Translations under genes and position numbers: made by a program
In this document: in pieces, positions 35,080 to 48,322 of the stretch
How positions within the stretch are numbered: the stretch's first letter is position 1
How the letters are laid out: every line of letters begins with the position of its first letter
Notes under the pieces: generated by a model
Database searches by the model: none
What the model was told of the DNA's origin: nothing
What the model saw: the letters and a program-made list of their open reading frames with translations, nothing else
Assembly: GCA_019914995.1 (NCBI GenBank)
Contig: CM034138.1
Coordinates: 5,095,903-5,159,902 of the forward strand
Source: Acanthochlamys bracteata
Taxonomy: Eukaryota > Streptophyta > Magnoliopsida > Pandanales > Velloziaceae
Reading direction: 5' to 3'
Length of the DNA stretch: 64,000 nt

Positions 35080-37230
35080 AATCGGTATCAGAGTCAAGAT
35101 GCCAGTCACTAAATTCGACATTGAGAAGTTCGTTAGTAACAGCAACTTTGCCCTATGGTGTGTTCGGATGTATGCCATACTGACACAACAAAAATTAAAA
35201 ATTGCTCTATCCGGAAAGGAGAAGAAACCGATTGATATATTAAGCAATTAGTGAGATGAATTGGATGATCAAACCTTAACTGCCATCCAACTTTATTTGT
35301 CGGATTTCGTTCTTAAAGAAGTGTTAGGTGACAGTATTGCAACAGTTTTGTGGCTAAAATTAGATCGTTGTATATGACAAAGTCTCTCGCAGATTGGCTA
35401 ACACTAAAAGAGTAGCTTTATACACTTCGTATGGCCGACGGCATGTTTATAAAATTTCATATCAGCCAGTTCAGTTCCATTATTATAGATTTACAAAATC
35501 TTGATGTGAAAATTGATGATGAAGATCAAGCTTTGTTATTGTTGTGCTCTTTACCTCTATCGTACAAGCACTTCGGAGACATATTTCTATATGGTATAGA
35601 AACTATTTCTATTGGACATGCTAAGCCATCCTTGTTATCTAAATACGTCATCGACAACAAACTTATTTTTTAATGTGTATCATCTTCTACATCCAATGAT
35701 GCTCTTTTTGCGAGGAAGAGAACTACTCAGAAGGCGCCTGCTAATAATAAGACCAAGTCTAGATGAAAAATAAGAAACAGTAATGTTACTTGTAGCTATT
35801 GTAAGAAGCCATAACATCACATATCTGAGTGTTTCAAGCTCAAGAACAAGCAAAAGAGAGCCGAGCAAAATCGAGAGGTAAAATTTCAAAACTCGGTAGA
35901 TGCAAGTGTTGCTGAAGATCCTGTTTCTGTTCTTGCTGTTGTTGATGATCATAAATCTGATATAAGGATGAATGGACCTTGGATTCTATTTATTCCTATC
36001 ATATGTGTTCCAATTGGAACTTCTTCTCCACATATTACTTAGTTGAAGGTGGAGTTATCAAGATAGCTAACGATGTTGTTTACAAAGCCATTAGGATAGG
36101 GACAGTTCAAATCAAGATGCGTGATGAAGTTGCGAGAACTTTGACTAATATCAATTTTGTACCTGAATTGAAAAGAAATCTTATTTCTTTGGACACTCTT
36201 GATTTTAATGGATGTAAATTCTTAACTAAAGTTGGAGCCATGAAGACTTTGACAAGAAAATTTGATAGTTACAAAGACAAAAAAAATAGGCACCTATATG
36301 TCCTGAATAGTAGCACTGTCTCTAGTTCGCAGCTGTTGCTTTTTATCTCTCATTGAAGCTGACATTATAAATTATGGCACATGAGAATGGGTCATATGAG
36401 TTAGATAGGTTTAGATATTTTGAGTAGAGAGGCCTATTGTGCAATCAGAAAATTGGCAATATAGACTTTTATGAATATTGTCTCTTTGGCAAGCAAAAGA
36501 GAATTACTTTTAGCACAACAGTCCCTCGAACAAAAGGTATTTTAGATTACATTCATTCAAATCTTTGGGGGCCTTCACAAGTTCCTTCCAAAAGTGGTGC
36601 CTCTTATATTCTCACTTTTGTTGATGAATTCTCAAGAAAGATTTTGGGTTTATTTCTTGAAACAAAAGAGTCATGTATTTGAAACCTTCAAACAATAGAT
36701 GTCTTTGATTGAGAAGCAAAGATGGAAACAGATTAAGCGGCTAAGAACAGAAAGTGGTCTTAGATTCTACAGTAGAGAATTAATAGCTTTTGTTTAAATC
36801 AAAAGGAATTACAAGGCATTATATAGTCCCTTATATTTCGCAACAAAATTGTGTTGTATAACGCATAAACAGAACTTTTCTTGAAAAGGCACATCTTATA
36901 CTGTCTAATCCAGGCTTGGGCAAAGAGTTCTGGATAAAAGCAATTAATATGGCATGCTATTAGATGAACTGCTCTCCAAATACAAACATTGAATGCAAAA
37001 CTCCAAAAGAGATATGGTCTGGTGCTTCCGCAGATTATTCCAACATTAAAGCATTTAGTTATCCTATTTATATACACATCAATTATAGCAAATTCAGTCA
37101 ATAGCAAATAAGTGTATTTTTCTTGGTTTTGCTTTTGGTATTTCGGATTATGATGTATTGATCCTAAATCACCTAATTTTAATATAGAGAAAATTTCTTT
37201 ATGTTGAAATTCAGTTCAAGATGGAGAATT
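35080..37230 (+). mobile_element. Internal region of copia-2: gag, protease and integrase, without reverse transcriptase/RNase H
   Basis: Gag begins at 35,100 (MPVTKFDIEKFVSNSNFALW..) and continues with the UBN2-like part at 35,431-35,673 (..SLPLSYKHFGD..). A zinc-knuckle-like stretch (..CSYC..SEC..) lies around 35,790-35,840 in a shifted frame. Next come the protease and pre-integrase part at 35,979-36,356 (..SYHMCSNWNFFST.., ..VPELKRNLISLDTLDFNG..) and the integrase start at 36,437-36,682 (..HSNLWGPSQVPSKSGASY..). The protease motif has Asp-Ser-Ile instead of the expected Asp-Ser/Thr-Gly. After integrase traces (to about 37,200) the text reaches the polypurine tract (37,218-37,230) directly; reverse transcriptase and RNase H are absent. 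The internal region is only about 2.15 kb. It is non-autonomous and carries stops. Confidence 0.8.
35084..35095 (+). other. Primer-binding site of copia-2
   Basis: 'ggtatcagagtc' matches the plant copia initiator tRNA-Met site and lies four bases after the LTR. The gag reading begins at 35,100. Confidence 0.75.
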
Positions 37231-37912
37231 TGTTATGTTTTACCTTGGGTTTCGATCTTAGACGACCAAGTTTGAGGTCTTAACGACCTTCTTAAGCTCT
37301 GTGCGACCTTCTGCAGTTCTGTCCGACTTTCTATGGTCGCATTGCAACCATTTCTTTTTTGGAAAAAAGAGTTAACTATCTGTATTCGACCTCTGACTCA
37401 ATTAACGATCTGTTCACAATCTCTGCACGACTAGTTGTAGACTTTAGGCATATTCTATTTTAGCCCTCCTTTATCTTATTTTTTATTTCTACCATTTTCT
37501 GAATAGATTTTTCTTAGGAGAAGTGTGTATTGGTTGTTAAAAGTTTATTGTTTCTTCTCTATTTCTCTAGAGAATTCTATCTTCTTCTCGTTGGAGCTTT
37601 AGAAGTTTTGTTCAATATTTGGCTCCAACCTTTTGTAATATTTACAATTACATAGTGAACTTTTTTTTCCCCTCTCCGTAGACATAGATTTCTATCTTGA
37701 AACTGAACCATATAGATTATTGTCTTCATTTATTATTATTTTTCTTCTATTTTTTATGTCATTTATTATTGTAGTGACTATTTGGCTAGATCTGAAGAGC
37801 TTAATTATTAAGTATTTTGTATTAATTAGATCTCTTATTATCTATTTTGTTAGAAATAATTTTGCTTTAATTTTAAATTATTTAATTCTACAGTGTTTCT
37901 GCTATTTCTACA
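37231..37912 (+). repeat. 3' LTR of copia-2
   Basis: This is 682 bases, begins TGTTATG after a purine-rich tract, and ends in ACA. It is the partner of 34,382-35,079. I could not find a clean 5-bp target duplication: 'agatt' precedes the 5' LTR and 'ttttt' follows this one. Confidence 0.85.
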
Positions 37913-38947
37913 TTTTTACCGTTGTAACAAGATTAGACCAAAAAGTAAAAGAATTCAAGTTCCAGAAAAAAATTTTGAATGAATATTAAAAAAATGATCG
38001 CTTGCAGAAACAAACAAGTCAGTACTCATCTTGAACAGTCTCATCTTATTAAAAAAATTTCTTATTGGTTTCAGAAATCAGCAAGTTAATAGATAAAAAT
38101 TGTCACTAAGAATTATTTTTTTTGCAATGTCTAACTCACACTATTACGCTTGTTTCAATTTCTTCTCTTTGAAACAATTTTGTCGCCAGAAGTTATTGTC
38201 AAACTCCGATTTCTTTTCTGCTGTATCAGTAATTGATAAAGATTTTAGATATGAGTATGCAGGCTTTGTAAAATACCGAGCATATTAGTTGTTCTACGAC
38301 GATTCGGTGTTCTCTAACGGGTGTTTAGGCATTGCAAGGATACCCTTTTGTCTTCAAACTTTTACAGAAAGAGATTTTAATCTTTACGAATATAGGAACA
38401 ATATCACTAGGACATAAGTACGGAAGCAATGGAGTATAAAAATTTCAGTTCTGTTGAAGTAAGAAGTATTACACTAAATAATCATCATTGCAAGATTAAT
38501 AAGTATCCTTATTTATATATAATAATATAATATAATAACGAAACAAATAATTTTGACAAAAGCTAAAGTTTAATAGAATTGTTTTTTGTTTTTGAATTTA
38601 TCCACCTCGTTTGAGTATCACAAATGGACATCTATATTACAGAATTAATAAATCCTAATGTATTCTTTAGAAATACCACCTCTAATTATCCTTCTTATAA
38701 TTATTATCCTTGAAAAGAAGCGCCCACAAGAGTGCACATAAACATAAATAGTGCAATATTGAAATGTATCTTTATTTACGCTTTATTAGAATCCAATTAT
38801 TACAATAATATTTCTAAAATAACAAAAAGCCACTTGATTGGGCTCAGTTGGCTTCCGCAACTTAAACAGCAAAACTAGCGGCGGCGAGTGGCTCCCTTCC
38901 TGCTGCAGCTTCTGTGCTCTGCCTGAGCTGCTCCACCACCACCATCA
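37913..38947. promoter_or_regulatory. AT-rich upstream region and 5' leader of DEG1
   Basis: Bases 37,913-38,820 are AT-rich and show no gene. A TATA-like run (ttatatataataatata) lies near 38,512. From about 38,825 the composition changes sharply to a G+C-rich leader ('gcggcggcgagtggctccc', 'ctgctccaccaccaccatca') running into the start codon at 38,948, which is typical of a plant 5' UTR. The transcription start cannot be fixed from the sequence. Confidence 0.4.
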
Positions 38948-40349
38948 ATGGCCACCATTTCTACTACCGCTCTGCTCTCCATTTACTCCAATACCCTTAA
39001 CAACAACAACAACAGCAACAACAAATCTTCCCGAACCATTTCAATAAAATCTTCATCATCATTTTCTTCTTTTACTACTCTCACTGCCAACTGCTCTGCT
39101 GCTATCTCATCTGCGGCGGAGAAGATTTGTGTTGCAGCGGCATCAGTAGCGCTTTCGCTAGCACTAGTTGGCCCTGCTGAAGCGTTCGTCGTAACGCCGT
39201 CGAGGAAGTTACAGTCAGATGAGGTCGCCACCGTCCGGCTGTTCCAGGAGAACACTCCCTCTGTTGTTTACATCACCAACCTAGCAGTCAGGTAAATTTG
39301 TTGCTTCTACTGTTTTATTTGTTAGATTCGGAAGAAATAACTGAATCTCTTTTGATTTAGATGAATTTTCTGAGTCCACTGCCCTTTTTTCTCTTCTGGA
39401 GAGTGAAGCCTGTCATTAGATGTTACCTGAATGGTGGATTGGTTTCCTTTAAATACATTTTGTCTGGAGCTGATATTTCGGGCATATCAGCTAATTGGTT
39501 TGATTGCATTGAGTTAAGATAAGTCTATGTGCCCATTGTATCTGTTGGGTCACTAGAACCTCTGACATTTACCAGTGATTGCAAGAATGCGCATTGCTGG
39601 TGATATTGTTGGTCGGTTTATTTTAAGTCAACCTCTGCTGCATCTGACAAAAGAAACAGGAGATTAGATATTTGCTAAAGGTTTATCTAAAGCTATTCTA
39701 GTTAGGTTTACATGTTGAGTTTGTTAGGTTAACAACATTCTAACGGATTGTTTGAAATTATTCTTAAATTGACAACAAAGTTGGATAGATGGATTCCAAT
39801 ATTTTTGTTGTTGATCATGTCTGCTATTGGCATGGTTGATATAGCATTGTGTTCTTGGGTACTTAACTGGTGATATGATGTTGCTGAGCAGTAAACCCAT
39901 TGTCCATAATGTGTCTACCTAGCATGGATATGGTGACTGGTAGTGGTTGCTGCCTATTGTAATTTGACAAGGTTAGTAGGACCTTAAAACCCAAGTGTGG
40001 TTGGTGTTTGATTCGGGTATGTAGGTGTAAAATGCAGTGGAAAAAAATTCCCTGCACACCTGCAGGAAACCGATGTATGTACATGCAAACATATTGTCAT
40101 AATTATTCAGAGCTCAATGTACTATTTACAAGAGAGTAGATTACCTTACATTGATGTCGAATCTGATCAAAATGAAGTCGTGCAAAAACTCTACTCGTGA
40201 AGAACCAATTGGAAATGTGATGTCCATGCCCTCATGCTGATGCTTAGTTCTACTACTTCACCGTGTCGCAACAGTTGGGACAAAAGATTATCTACAACTC
40301 TTGTAAACAAAGTTAGGAATAAAGCAATACAATATTGTTTTAAGTGAAT

Positions 40350-40391
<42 letters not shown>

Positions 40392-43300
40392 GTATGTACG
40401 TTCACCTAGAGGAGCATATCAATTCCCAGCAGCACACCTTGAGAAATCAAAATTTGATTAAGTTGGGTTTTTCATCTAATCACACTTACATATATGATAA
40501 GCATTACAAAGATCCAAGCTCAACTAGACTTGGGGGTGTTCGGCATTGCTTTTCCCAAAAGCAGCTTTTCAATTTTCATTTTACATTTTTCAATACACCG
40601 TTATAAATATTTAGAGAATTTATTTAAAAATTTAGAAAGTATAGAAAAATCCTACGTAGTGAGATCTTTTTATTATTTATTTTTATTATCTTTTTTAAGG
40701 TAAAAAAAGTAGAGCTCGTTTTTCAAAAGAACAAATATATCCTTTGTTTTAGAAAAGCTCTATTTCAAAAGAACTCCCAAACGCCCCCTTCTCTTCTGAT
40801 TAACCCCCTTAGTCAAAGTAAATCTAATGTTCAACTGGACATGCATGGTTGATTCAATATACATGACCTATCATGCATGATTTAGTTCATCTCTCTTTAT
40901 TATATGAATTTCTAAAATTCAAATAAATTAATCTTGATCAAATCAAGACTTTCACCTACAGTTGACCTAAATAAACTAAATTAGAGTCTAGCTCGAATTT
41001 AGAGTAAGAAGGTTCTTACTCTAACACATACGCAAGGATTCTGCCAAGACAAGCATTAGATAAGTAGACAAGTAAACATAAATCAGCAAATGATTCGTGC
41101 TAATACGCCAGATTTTGGGAGCTAATTATTTGGCAATTTGTGTTCAATTTGGTATTGTCTAACAAATTGGAACTATCACATCGCATGTGACCTTAACACC
41201 TAAAACCATAAAACAATTTTGGAAAACAATACTATACAGTGCAAAACTAAATAATTAAAAGAAATGCATTTAATCCACTCTTTATATGATATAATAACCT
41301 GTAGTAAATTCCTTCCACCATATAGCAACAACCTTTGTTAGTCTCTCGGAAAGGTACATTTTACATTATCATCCCGTAACTGATGTAATCATCAGGATCT
41401 AATTGTAATTGCTCAAAGTTGAAGAAAACTTTTTCGAAAATATTATATAATAATTAGCAAAGCTATTTTGGTAATATCAGTCGGATTTTATTTTTGGAGC
41501 ATACACTATTCTGAAATGGTTATTCACTCTACGAGAGGTGGATCTTTGTTGAGCATTACATGTGTTTGCTATATATTCAATATGTTCCAACTTCCCACTG
41601 TAAATGACTTGTACTTGGTCCATATAGCTTGACAGTCAAAGTAGATAAGGACACATTAGTCCATACTAATCTCTGAGGTGAATGGAAGTATAGAAATCAC
41701 TCTAGGAAGACTTAATTATGACAACGGATTTTGTCTTAAACATGTTCTCATATAGGCCTGTTAATGTGACATAGCATGCTCATGTGCTGATGCGGAGTTG
41801 ATACTACAATGGGAAAGGTTGCTATTATCTTATGGTCATCATACCCTCGTGATACATGTAATTAATTAAGTCTCCCAATTCCATTGCTAACTACAAATGT
41901 TTAAGAAATAAGGAACTGGAAGCTTAATTCCCCCTCTACCACTCCAAAGTAATCGACCGAGTTCCTACAGTATTCTACCTCGATCTCCAAAGACATCACA
42001 TGCTGCTAACATGTCATAATATGTATAAAATATACAGATATTATTAATAATTCTCCTAATAGATGTCACAAATATATAAACATAGTTTTGCAAGGGACCA
42101 CCTTCAATAGTTTGATGCCATGGTATCTCCCTATCAGTACAAACCTCTTTTCAGACCAACTTCTAGAACTTAACCGAGACACTTATGAAGTATGAAAACT
42201 TGTAGTGAGTTATCGTGTTCATGATGGATATGTATTGGCACTTCTAGCAAGGTTCCGTGTTTTTGACGATAGCTTAGCAAACGCTTGATCTTGTCCCACA
42301 CCTGAACATAGACACATGTGTTATACTGTTTAGAACACCTACAAACATAAGTAAACATTTATTATTAGTAACTATTCGTTTTGAAATACTGACAATTGTC
42401 CTATATAATCACTAGGTAAATATGATTTTCAAATTCATTTCACTTTTCACTTGTCAATCTGCAAGTGTTTCTTAAATATTGATCGCTCTATAAAAAGGTG
42501 CTGTATAGCTTTTATTGTATCATATATTTCTATGTTTATACTTGCTAGTGCCTACATATTGTGCATGTGTATCTGCATTATAATACGTTTCTGTCCTAAT
42601 TTTGTCATGTACCAATAATTTTAGACTCTGCCATGTTGGCATGTCCATATCTGGTCATGTCGTTTCCATGTGTTTGGTGTCTGTGCTTCATAGGTCACAG
42701 TAGATCACACCCTTGCTTGAGTTACCTAGTCTTAATGACAAAGCTAGGAAAGTAAAGTTCACCTCTTCAGCAACAATTTGCCAATTTAGAGCAATAAGTG
42801 GTATCCTTTTTGAGATAACAGATGATTATTATGATGTTGGGGTTGAAAGCATGGTAAATGTGATGGCATTCTTCCAAACACTCTTGAAACTGAAACATAT
42901 TACAACCTGAGAATTGTACTTCACATCTCTTGCTTACTTCCCCAAATAAAACGGGAATATGACCTTGAAGTTTGATGTTTTACAAATAGTAGTATCTCTT
43001 TTATAGAAAATAGATTTTTGAAGAAACTTTCCAGAAAAGTGAGCTGAGATGTCCAATCTCATCTCATTTTCTGATCAAGAGCAAGTGGCTACAGTTTTTG
43101 GCTGTTGTGTGTAACTTTAGGTTGGACTTTGTTAACAATCAAATGCTATACTTATCGGAAAGCTCAAGTTAGGAGAAGAAGTAATTTGCGATGTTGTTCT
43201 GATGGTAATGCATTTTGTAAATTCTTTTAGTATTTAGGCTGATTTATCCGCCATGCCTTTGATTAGGCAAGATGCATTTACGCTGGATGTGCTGGAGGTT

Positions 43301-46300
43301 CCACAAGGATCCGGTTCGGGGTTTGTGTGGGACAAAGCAGGGCATATTGTCACAAACTACCATGTCATCAGAGGGGCCTCTGATCTAAGGTAAGTTTGAT
43401 ATTTTTGCTTCGAGAGATATGATATTAGTTTCTATTCCAGTGGTAGCAGATGTATTTACCATCTCTTCATGATAGTCTTTCGGCTCACATTTGATGTATG
43501 TACACATAGTAAGACAATCAATATGTTCGTTTATTGAATATAGCCTTGTAGGAAATATTGGTTATCTGGTTGTTGTTTCTTTCTCTAGTTTCTAATGATT
43601 CTAATATATGATTGTAAACATTTAAAGCATAGGATTAACTTTTAGCAGGGTTTAATGCCTAATATCTAAATGCATGTAGGCACCCTAATCAGCGCGGACA
43701 TTTAAAATCCTTTGGTCGCACAAGGTGTAGGTGTATTGCTTTCCTGATCATTGATATCGCCATCGCGTATTCTCTTTTTTAACAGATTGCTTGCACCAGT
43801 TACTTACATTTGTAGGTTGGTTGTTTCTTTCTTGTAATCTATAAGAACCCTAGCAAATTCAAGAACTGCTAGTTATATACAGGGTTACCCTTTCAGATCA
43901 GTCAACATATGAAGCAAAGGTTGTTGGGTTTGACCAAGACAAGGATGTTGCTGTTCTGCATATTGATGCGCCAGAAGATAAACTCAAGCCCATACCAGTT
44001 GGTGTTTCAGCTGATCTTCTGGTGGGTCAGAAAGTATATGCAATTGGCAATCCTGTAAGTACAATTCATCAAAAGTTTTAATTCTTCAGTCAAAGATTTC
44101 TGCCTGCTGTGTAACTTTAGTTTGCAAGATTATACCTCTTTGTCGTCTCAAAATTCACGTAAAGTTGCACGGACTATGAGTTGCATATTTAGATTTTGAT
44201 TCCTAGTTCAGTTAGCTGTGAATACAATGATTTCAAATAAATGGATACTATTGTGTTCCTTCCCCAAAGTTATAAAATCAGTCTATTCAACTATAAATTT
44301 CTTTTGTTTCTAGTTCTGAATAGCTTCTGCTCTTGTCCAAATCAGGCTATAGTTTATAGATTATGGTGTGGTTAATAATTTTTCCTTTTAAAAATCTTCA
44401 ATATCTTTTCACTGGTACTGATCCGAATGCCATAAGGGCTTATGGAGGGGAACAATTTTCCTATGATTCTAAAGCTAACTATTATTTTGTAGTTTAATCG
44501 TGGAAATGGAACTAGATGCTTACATTGTTTCTTAGGACTTCCCTACAATTATTCTGTTAAGATGATCCTAATTTGTGTTATGTGACCATGCTAGCTTAAA
44601 CTGCACCTAGTAATAGCTCAAACTATGTGTGAGTATGCGTGTGGAAATGCACACAATCATGCAGTCACTGAACAAGAAAGTATGAGTTGTTCTTTTGCAG
44701 ATAAATCTTTGTTATACTGATAGATGAGAATTTGTTAAACAGATGACTGATTGAGGGGTGTTAAAAGATTGGTATAAGAGCGCCTTGATTTTAACTGGTG
44801 AAGTTACATAGAATCTTCATGATTTACTAGTACTAGTAACATGCGAGAAGCATTAATAGACTATATAAGTGTTGCCATGCCCTTAATAGACTGTATCATT
44901 GTTTCTTCCCTTCTTGCTTCAAATTCTACATCTGCATCTCATTACAACTCACAGCATCTTGGAACTGATATCAAGCATTCATTCATTTGCAGCATTATGC
45001 ATCCCTGATCAGTTTCGGAGCAATACGCAAATTGCTTAGACAATCTAATACATTTATGGTTACATAGCATGATCATTGTATTGAAATTCTGTTAACAAAA
45101 CTACATCTACTGATCAAACTTCCAAAATATATGTTGAAACAATATGTTAAAGTGGAAAAACATAGATGTCAGTTTTTCTATTACAACTGATAAACTAAAA
45201 TGTAATATCTTTGAGAAAGCATGTTTTGAATGAGAAAATTTTAAGAATAGTTTTATTGCCACATCCGCATTGATCAATGGCATAGTAATGGAATGACAAT
45301 GTTCAAAAGATGGTATAAACAAAAGTGGAATGGTATCGAAGATGGAATAAATGACAGTGTTAGTTAGAAAGATTAAACTTGAGTAGTAGTTTTAAAATGA
45401 CCCTACAACATCAATGGACTTTCGTGATATATACAACCTTATTATAGATTAGGGTGCTTAGTTGTATATATGCAACGTATATTCACCTAGGTCTTCATGC
45501 AAGTTTCAGGACACTCTTTTTATTTTACTTTCTTCTTTGTTCCTGTATTCTTGCAGTTTGGTCTTGACCATACACTTACAACGGGTGTTATCAGGTTTGA
45601 CGTCATATTATGAACTTTATGATTTTGTTATTTTTGCTTGTTCGGACAATTACTTGAAGCAATCGTAGTAGCTGGTGCAAGAATACATTTTGTTTATCCC
45701 TAGTTCCTTTTCAGTTACGATTCACATATAAAGCATCTATTGTTATTTCCCTCACTTCTTTATTTAGTGGGTTGCGGAGAGAAATCAGTTCAGCTGCCAC
45801 AGGGCGTCCAATACAGGATGTTATACAAACTGATGCAGCCATCAACCCTGGTAACAGTGGTGGACCATTACTTGATAGTTCTGGAAACTTAATAGGGATA
45901 AATACTGCTATTTACTCCCCCTCAGGAGCATCCTCTGGTGTAGGGTTTTCAATTCCTGTTGATACAGTATGTCATTCCTTTGTTGACTCTTTCTGCTAAC
46001 GGAAGTTCATGTGAAAGAACATCTAATCTAATTATAAAACAACCTGTGAAATTCCAGGTTAATGGTATTGTCGATCAACTTGTTAGATTTGGCAAAGTTA
46101 CAAGACCAATATTAGGAATCAAGTTTGCACCTGATCAGTCAGTTGAGCAGCTTGGAGTTAGTGGGGTGTTAGTACTGGACGCTCCTCCGAACAGTCCAGC
46201 TGGCAAAGCGGTATTTTATGACTTCATATATTTACTCTGAAAATGATGACTTTCATGATTATTCTAAATTGGAAGTTAAGTGCCTAGGCTTTTGGAGCAT

Positions 46301-47050
46301 GGCCTGATTTTGCAATCTGTTAAGTAACATTAAAAGATTTGGCAGGGTCTGCAACCAACTAAACGAGATGCTTATGGCCGGCTTGTCTTGGGAGATATCA
46401 TAGTATCAGTCAATGGGAAAAAGGTTACAACTGGAAGTGACCTATACCGGATCCTGGATCAATGCAAAGTTGGAGATACAGTAAGTATTATTTCTTAATC
46501 GTCTCTTGTATTCAATATCCGGATGACCATAATGTATATTAGAGTTGTATTTGCTGAAATTTATTTTCCATTGTGAAAAAAAAAACTTTTGGCTGACAAG
46601 TCTCCGCAACTCTCTCCTACTCTGCGTCAATCTAAACATGGTTTTATTCATAGGTCTTGTGACTATATGAGTTGTTTCTGGTATCCATATTTCTGTTAGC
46701 TAACTATTTATGAGGTAAATGAATTTGGTTGACAAATAAAAGGTCACTTAGGATCATCCAACTCCACACATGCTTTTGTGCAAAACTTTGAAGGTTGTCT
46801 TATCCGTAAAACCTGTAGAGAAGTTCAATTGTGATGGAGAATTCTGAGCACTTCAGTTTTGTTGCTGTGATGGTTACAGCTAGTAGTTTCCTTTGGATGG
46901 TGTTCAGAAAAGTTCCCCTGTAAAGTTCCCTGCTCACTCCAAAAGTAACTGTCATGTTTATTCATTTTTCAGGTGACAGTTGAAATTCTTCGTGGTGACC
47001 ACAAGGAAAAGATCCCTGTAGTACTTGAGCCAAAGCCCGATGAGTCATAG
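38948..47050 (+). CDS. DEG1: DEG1 (protease Do-like 1), chloroplast thylakoid-lumen serine protease
   Basis: Eight exons give 413 residues plus stop: 38948-39291, 43267-43389, 43883-44054, 45557-45594, 45768-45966, 46058-46210, 46346-46480 and 46973-47050. All introns are GT-AG and the phases match. Residues 1-60 are Ser/Thr/Asn-rich with few acidic residues (stroma-targeting type). Residues 61-75 are hydrophobic and end in a PAEA|F lumenal cleavage motif, so the enzyme should reach the thylakoid lumen. The DegP-type protease domain carries His147 (TNYHVIRG), Asp177 (DKDVAVL) and Ser256 ([11 protein letters not shown]). One PDZ domain (about residues 293-405) follows. The length fits the family (Arabidopsis DEG1, about 439). 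Known role: ATP-independent endopeptidase/chaperone that degrades damaged lumenal proteins and helps photosystem II repair. No frameshift or missing catalytic residue was seen. The ATG at 38,948 is the first in the leader and is followed by the expected targeting peptide. Intron 1 is unusually long (3,975 bases). Confidence 0.95.
40354..40388. repeat. (GA)n microsatellite in DEG1 intron 1
   Basis: About 17 GA units lie within intron 1, about 140 bases upstream of the MITE copy. It is likely to vary in length between individuals. Confidence 0.95.
40532..40788 (+). mobile_element. Tourist-like MITE, copy 3, in DEG1 intron 1
   Basis: The element starts GGGGGTGTTCGGCATTGCTTTT and ends ..GAACTCCCAAACGCCCCC, giving good inverted ends around a GGGGGyGTTyGG core. 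The internal sequence matches copies 1 and 2 closely. The 3-bp duplication is not clean (ctt on the left, ttc on the right). It lies 1.2 kb into the intron, well away from the splice sites, so it should not disturb DEG1 coding. Confidence 0.75.
40789..43266. other. Remainder of DEG1 intron 1
   Basis: This is AT-rich intron sequence without a supported gene. Two open stretches (- strand 42,170-42,358 and + strand 42,713-42,910) have somewhat coding-like translations but no recognised family and no splice context. They are most likely remnants of older insertions. Confidence 0.5.
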
Positions 47051-48074
47051 TTTCATTAGTCGGTAGCAATGTTAGCATTGTTTTAGTCATTCTTCAAAAT
47101 GTATAGTCACATCAGAAAGTTTCTTTTTCTTTTTTGGATTAGTTCCTCTTCATATATGTTATAACTACAAGATATCTGTGACTCATAATAGTTGATTGCG
47201 TAGTTGTCTATGAGTTGAATTGGGCTCACCGCAACATAATTTATCCTCTAAATTACGTTGCCGCATGAACTTCAAATGCGTATGTTGAGTTCGCGGTGGC
47301 TCACAGTAATTGCAACATTACTCTGCAAATGCTGTCAGTAGACTTGATAATCAGTGAGAATTATCATTTACTAACCAAATTACCTCCGTAGTCTAGGAGT
47401 TGGAGGTCGCCCACCTAAATACCAAGCTCAAAAATAACCACTTACTATGGCGTATTATGAACTTGTCGATCCAAAGCACAAGCCTAAGCCAAACAATTAA
47501 AGAACTTAGCGACTTTTCGTTCACATTTCATCCTCCTAGACTATAGCTCAATTGAATAACATAATTCACTTAATTTTGTCTAATTCTTGGGATTAGATAT
47601 ACTTACCAAAGTGCATTCAAACTGTATATCAAAGATAGGAACTCAATTACTGTCCTAGTAATCTTGATTGAGTTGGATTTGACATTAGAAATGTGAAATA
47701 AACTTGTATCTCCTTAAATTTCATTCCAAATGGATAAGGACTCACAAAATTAGGATCTCATGGGCCTACACTATTATGTTGAAAAAATTAATCGTATAAA
47801 ATTGTCAGAACAGAGTATGAAGCTTCAATTGCAATTCTGAGAGGTAAAGGACTTTAATTTGCCAACAATAAAATTTTGGGGACTTAATTATTCCAAAGTC
47901 ATAAAAGAACAACTCAGTCTAATTTTTTATTACTTAAATTATTAAAAATATTAATATTTAATGTTTAGATTTTACTTGCAATTTTAGAAAGAGTTGGTTT
48001 GAAGATGCAATTACGGAATCTTTTAAATTGGAGACCAGGAGCAAGAGGGATTAATTAGAAAACAGGAGCGCTTA
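47051..48074. other. 3' flank of DEG1, including its 3' UTR
   Basis: The 3' UTR should occupy the first 150-300 bases. T-rich runs occur near 47,125-47,140, but I see no canonical AATAAA. The remainder is AT-rich with no gene or element ends. Confidence 0.45.
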
Positions 48075-48322
48075 GAGTCCGTTTGCGATTGCATTTTTCC
48101 AACGGATTTTTTTAATTTTTAATTTTATATTTTTAATATATATTTTATAAATATTTAAAAAGTTTATTTAAAAATTTAAAAATGTAAAAAAATTTTACCT
48201 AATAATATTTTTTTATTATATATTTTTATTATTTTTTAAATAAAAAATAAACTCATTTTTTAAAAAAAATAAAATATTTTTTATTTTAAAAAATTTATTT
48301 TATAAATTTTTTAAAATATTCT
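48075..48322 (+). mobile_element. Tourist-like MITE, copy 4 (degenerate)
   Basis: This starts after TTA (48,072-48,074) with GAGTCCGTTTGCGATTGC. The internal order matches the family ('ttttatatttttaatatatattttataaatatttaaaaa', 'tttttattatatatttttattattttt', 'ttttattttaaaa'). The right end is worn (..tattctttta). It is heavily A/T-shifted, so it is probably an older copy. Confidence 0.55.

Noticed and set aside
38983..39255. 90-codon - strand frame opposite DEG1 exon 1
   Set aside because: It is a shadow of the DEG1 coding exon, whose + strand frame is strongly supported.
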